Part shown: positions 15,194 to 16,654 of the stretch, one piece after another
Layout of the letters: each line of letters starts with the position of its first letter
Position numbering within the stretch: the stretch's first letter is position 1
Assembly (NCBI GenBank): GCA_964429355.1
Contig: CAYSCH010000205.1
Coordinates: forward strand, 1-16,654
Origin: JAAYAY01 sp964429355
Lineage (GTDB): Bacteria > Planctomycetota > Planctomycetia > Pirellulales > Thermoguttaceae
Reading direction: 5' to 3'
Length of the DNA: 16,654 nt
Position numbers and translations under genes: made by a program
Notes under the pieces: generated by a model
Told to the model about the DNA's origin: nothing
Seen by the model: the letters and a program-made list of their open reading frames with translations, nothing else
Databases searched by the model: none

Positions 15194-16528
15194 ATGAATC
15201 CTGTTCTTCCGATAGCCTCGAACCAGGGCAACGGCCATTCCCTCCAGGCCGCGGTCCGGCCCGAATTGTTCCTCGAGTGCGTGCATTGCGGGCTGTGCAC
15301 GTCGTCGTGCCCGACCTACACCGAGTTGGGCGATGAGAACGTTGGACCACGCGGACGGATCTACCTGATGCGGATGGTCACCGACGGCGCCATCGACGCC
15401 CTGCCGGCGGTCCGTCACCATCTGGAGATGTGCCTGGATTGCCGGGCCTGCGAGTCGGCTTGTCCCTCCGGGGTGCATTATGGCCGCATTATCGAGCCGT
15501 TCCGTCTGGCCCTGGAGGAGGAGAAACATCGCGGCATCACCGGCTGGGACTGGTTCCGCACGTTCGTCTTGTTTGGATTGTTCCCCTATGCAGGCCGTAT
15601 CCGCCTGGCGATGAAACCGGTCCGGCTCATGCAGCGCCTGGGGCTCTACGACCGCTTCGAACGGCTCGGCCTGTTCCGGCTCATTCCCGGGCGCCTGGGA
15701 CAGATGGCAACCCTCGTCAATCCGCCCGTCGATCCGGGGCCCAAATTGCCGTCGTTCCTGCCGGCGATCGGCCGCAGGCGGGCTCGCGTGGCCTTCTTCG
15801 TGGGCTGCGTGGCCGACGCCATGTTTCGCCACACCCACTGGGCCACTCTTCGGGTCCTGCAGCAGAACGGCTGCGATATCCTCCTGCCGGAAGGGCAGGG
15901 CTGCTGTGGTGCGATCCATTTTCACTCCGGCAGCAGCGACGGCGCCCGGCGAATGGCCGACGCCAACGTCAAGGCCTTCCGGCTCGACGAGATCGACGCG
16001 ATCATCGTCAATCACGCGGGCTGCGGAGCGATGCTCAAGGAATACAGCCTCCATTGGCAGGACGAGCGGCAGCCCGCCCGTCAGCAGTTCTCGGAGAAGG
16101 TCCGCGACATCAATGAGTTTCTCGATCAGCTCGGCCCTGTCGCTCCGACCGGAGAAATTCGTGCGACGGCCGCCTATCACGACGCCTGCCATCTGCGCCA
16201 CGGGCAGCATGTGATCGATCCGCCGCGAAAGCTGCTCGAGTCGATCCCCGGTCTCGAACTGTGCGATCTGCCGGAAGCGGAGATCTGCTGCGGGTCGGCG
16301 GGCACCTACAATCTGAACCAGCCCGAGATGGCCGATCGCCTCATCCGCCGCAAGGTCCAGAACATCGTCAGCACCGGGGCCCAGATCGTGCTGGCCTCGA
16401 ACGCCGGCTGCCTGCTGCAGATCGGCCGTGAGATCCGCCGCCAGCGACTCCCGATTGCCGTGCTGCACCCGATGGATCTTTTGGATATGAGCTACCGCGG
16501 CGAACAGCCGGAGCTGCCGAGGAAGTAG
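15194..16528 (+). CDS. glcF: Glycolate dehydrogenase iron-sulfur subunit GlcF
   Basis: A 444-residue iron-sulfur subunit that passes electrons from the flavins to the quinone pool at the inner membrane. Two ferredoxin-type [4Fe-4S] motifs are complete: Cys29/32/35/39-Pro (CVHCGLCTSSCP) and Cys80/83/86/90-Pro (CLDCRACESACP). Two CCG (DUF224) modules follow, with GCCGAIHFHSG and VNHAGCG (about 236-280), and DACH, ICCGSAGTYN and SNAGC (about 335-410); these bind a cluster or cofactor in this family. Length is near the E. coli protein (407). Start choice is open: TTG 15182 lies directly after the glcE stop, ATG 15194 is chosen as the first ATG. Neither has a visible Shine-Dalgarno site, so coupling to glcE is likely. 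The stop is followed at once by the tandem repeat at the window edge. Confidence 0.94.
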   Translation: MNPVLPIASNQGNGHSLQAAVRPELFLECVHCGLCTSSCPTYTELGDENVGPRGRIYLMRMVTDGAIDALPAVRHHLEMCLDCRACESACPSGVHYGRIIEPFRLALEEEKHRGITGWDWFRTFVLFGLFPYAGRIRLAMKPVRLMQRLGLYDRFERLGLFRLIPGRLGQMATLVNPPVDPGPKLPSFLPAIGRRRARVAFFVGCVADAMFRHTHWATLRVLQQNGCDILLPEGQGCCGAIHFHSGSSDGARRMADANVKAFRLDEIDAIIVNHAGCGAMLKEYSLHWQDERQPARQQFSEKVRDINEFLDQLGPVAPTGEIRATAAYHDACHLRHGQHVIDPPRKLLESIPGLELCDLPEAEICCGSAGTYNLNQPEMADRLIRRKVQNIVSTGAQIVLASNAGCLLQIGREIRRQRLPIAVLHPMDLLDMSYRGEQPELPRK

Positions 16529-16654
16529 GAGTCAGGGGACAGGAGTCAGGGGACAGGAGTCAGGGGACAGGAGTCAGGGGACAGGGGTCAGAGGTCAGAG
16601 GTCAGGGGTCAGAGGTCAGAGGACAGGGGTCAGAGGTCAGAGGACAGGGGTCAG
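16529..16654 (+). repeat. Heptamer-based tandem repeat (GGTCAGA/GGACAGG type), runs off the window
   Basis: The first part is several near-exact copies of the 14-base unit GAGTCAGGGGACAG. It then degenerates into mixed 7-base units: GGTCAGA, GGTCAGG, GGACAGG. Every unit contains (G/A)G(T/A)CAG. The array begins right after the glcF stop and continues past the right edge. It is noncoding, G-rich on the plus strand and lacks the spaced unique spacers of a CRISPR array. Confidence 0.9.

Noticed and set aside
14711..16468. A 585-codon open frame on the minus strand, antisense to glcE and glcF
   Set aside because: It has no recognisable protein features and lies opposite two genes with full iron-sulfur and flavin motifs. 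Long antisense frames are common in GC-rich coding DNA.
16529..16654. CRISPR array
   Set aside because: The units are contiguous 7- and 14-base repeats with no unique spacers, and no cas genes are present.

Overview
The window looks like a chromosomal segment of a planctomycete, probably Pirellulales-like. This is inferred, not proven. The grounds are a DUF1207-type protein, a very large secreted VWA protein with glycine-methionine repeat blocks of a kind I associate with that phylum, several large exported proteins, and moderately GC-rich DNA. No rRNA, tRNA, CRISPR array or insertion sequence was recognised.

Layout. The left edge (2-214, +) is the C-terminal end of uvrA, followed by a short hairpin. 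A DegP/HtrA-type serine protease (367-1542, -) reads back toward it. It is divergent from a secreted, strongly acidic, cysteine-containing protein of unknown function (1952-3175, +), which ends at a clear intrinsic terminator. A 412-base gap then carries a good candidate promoter. It leads into the largest gene (3588-7730, +), a 1380-residue exported protein that joins a VWA domain, a coiled coil, an STN-like domain, TPR-like helices, a DUF2135-like domain and two Gly/Met repeat blocks. Its terminator runs into the 3' end of the convergent tsaD.

The middle is a minus-strand cluster: tsaD (7788-8816) lies 50 bases downstream of a C-terminal processing protease gene (8867-10357), probably in one transcript, with a DUF1207 family gene (10541-11596) behind them. 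The right part is plus-strand: a small MTH1187/YkoF-type thiamine-binding (DUF77) protein (11939-12247), then a compact glcD-glcE-glcF operon (12490-16528) encoding the three-subunit, FAD and iron-sulfur glycolate dehydrogenase. The genes overlap or are nearly contiguous and follow a plausible sigma-70 promoter. The window ends inside a heptamer-based tandem repeat (16529-16654 and beyond).

Two themes stand out. One is envelope biology: HtrA, Ctp, the acidic secreted protein, the VWA/Gly-Met protein and DUF1207 all carry export signals. The other is glycolate oxidation. No defence system or mobile element is visible. The best candidates for undescribed biology are the acidic secreted protein and the VWA/STN/DUF2135 mosaic protein.
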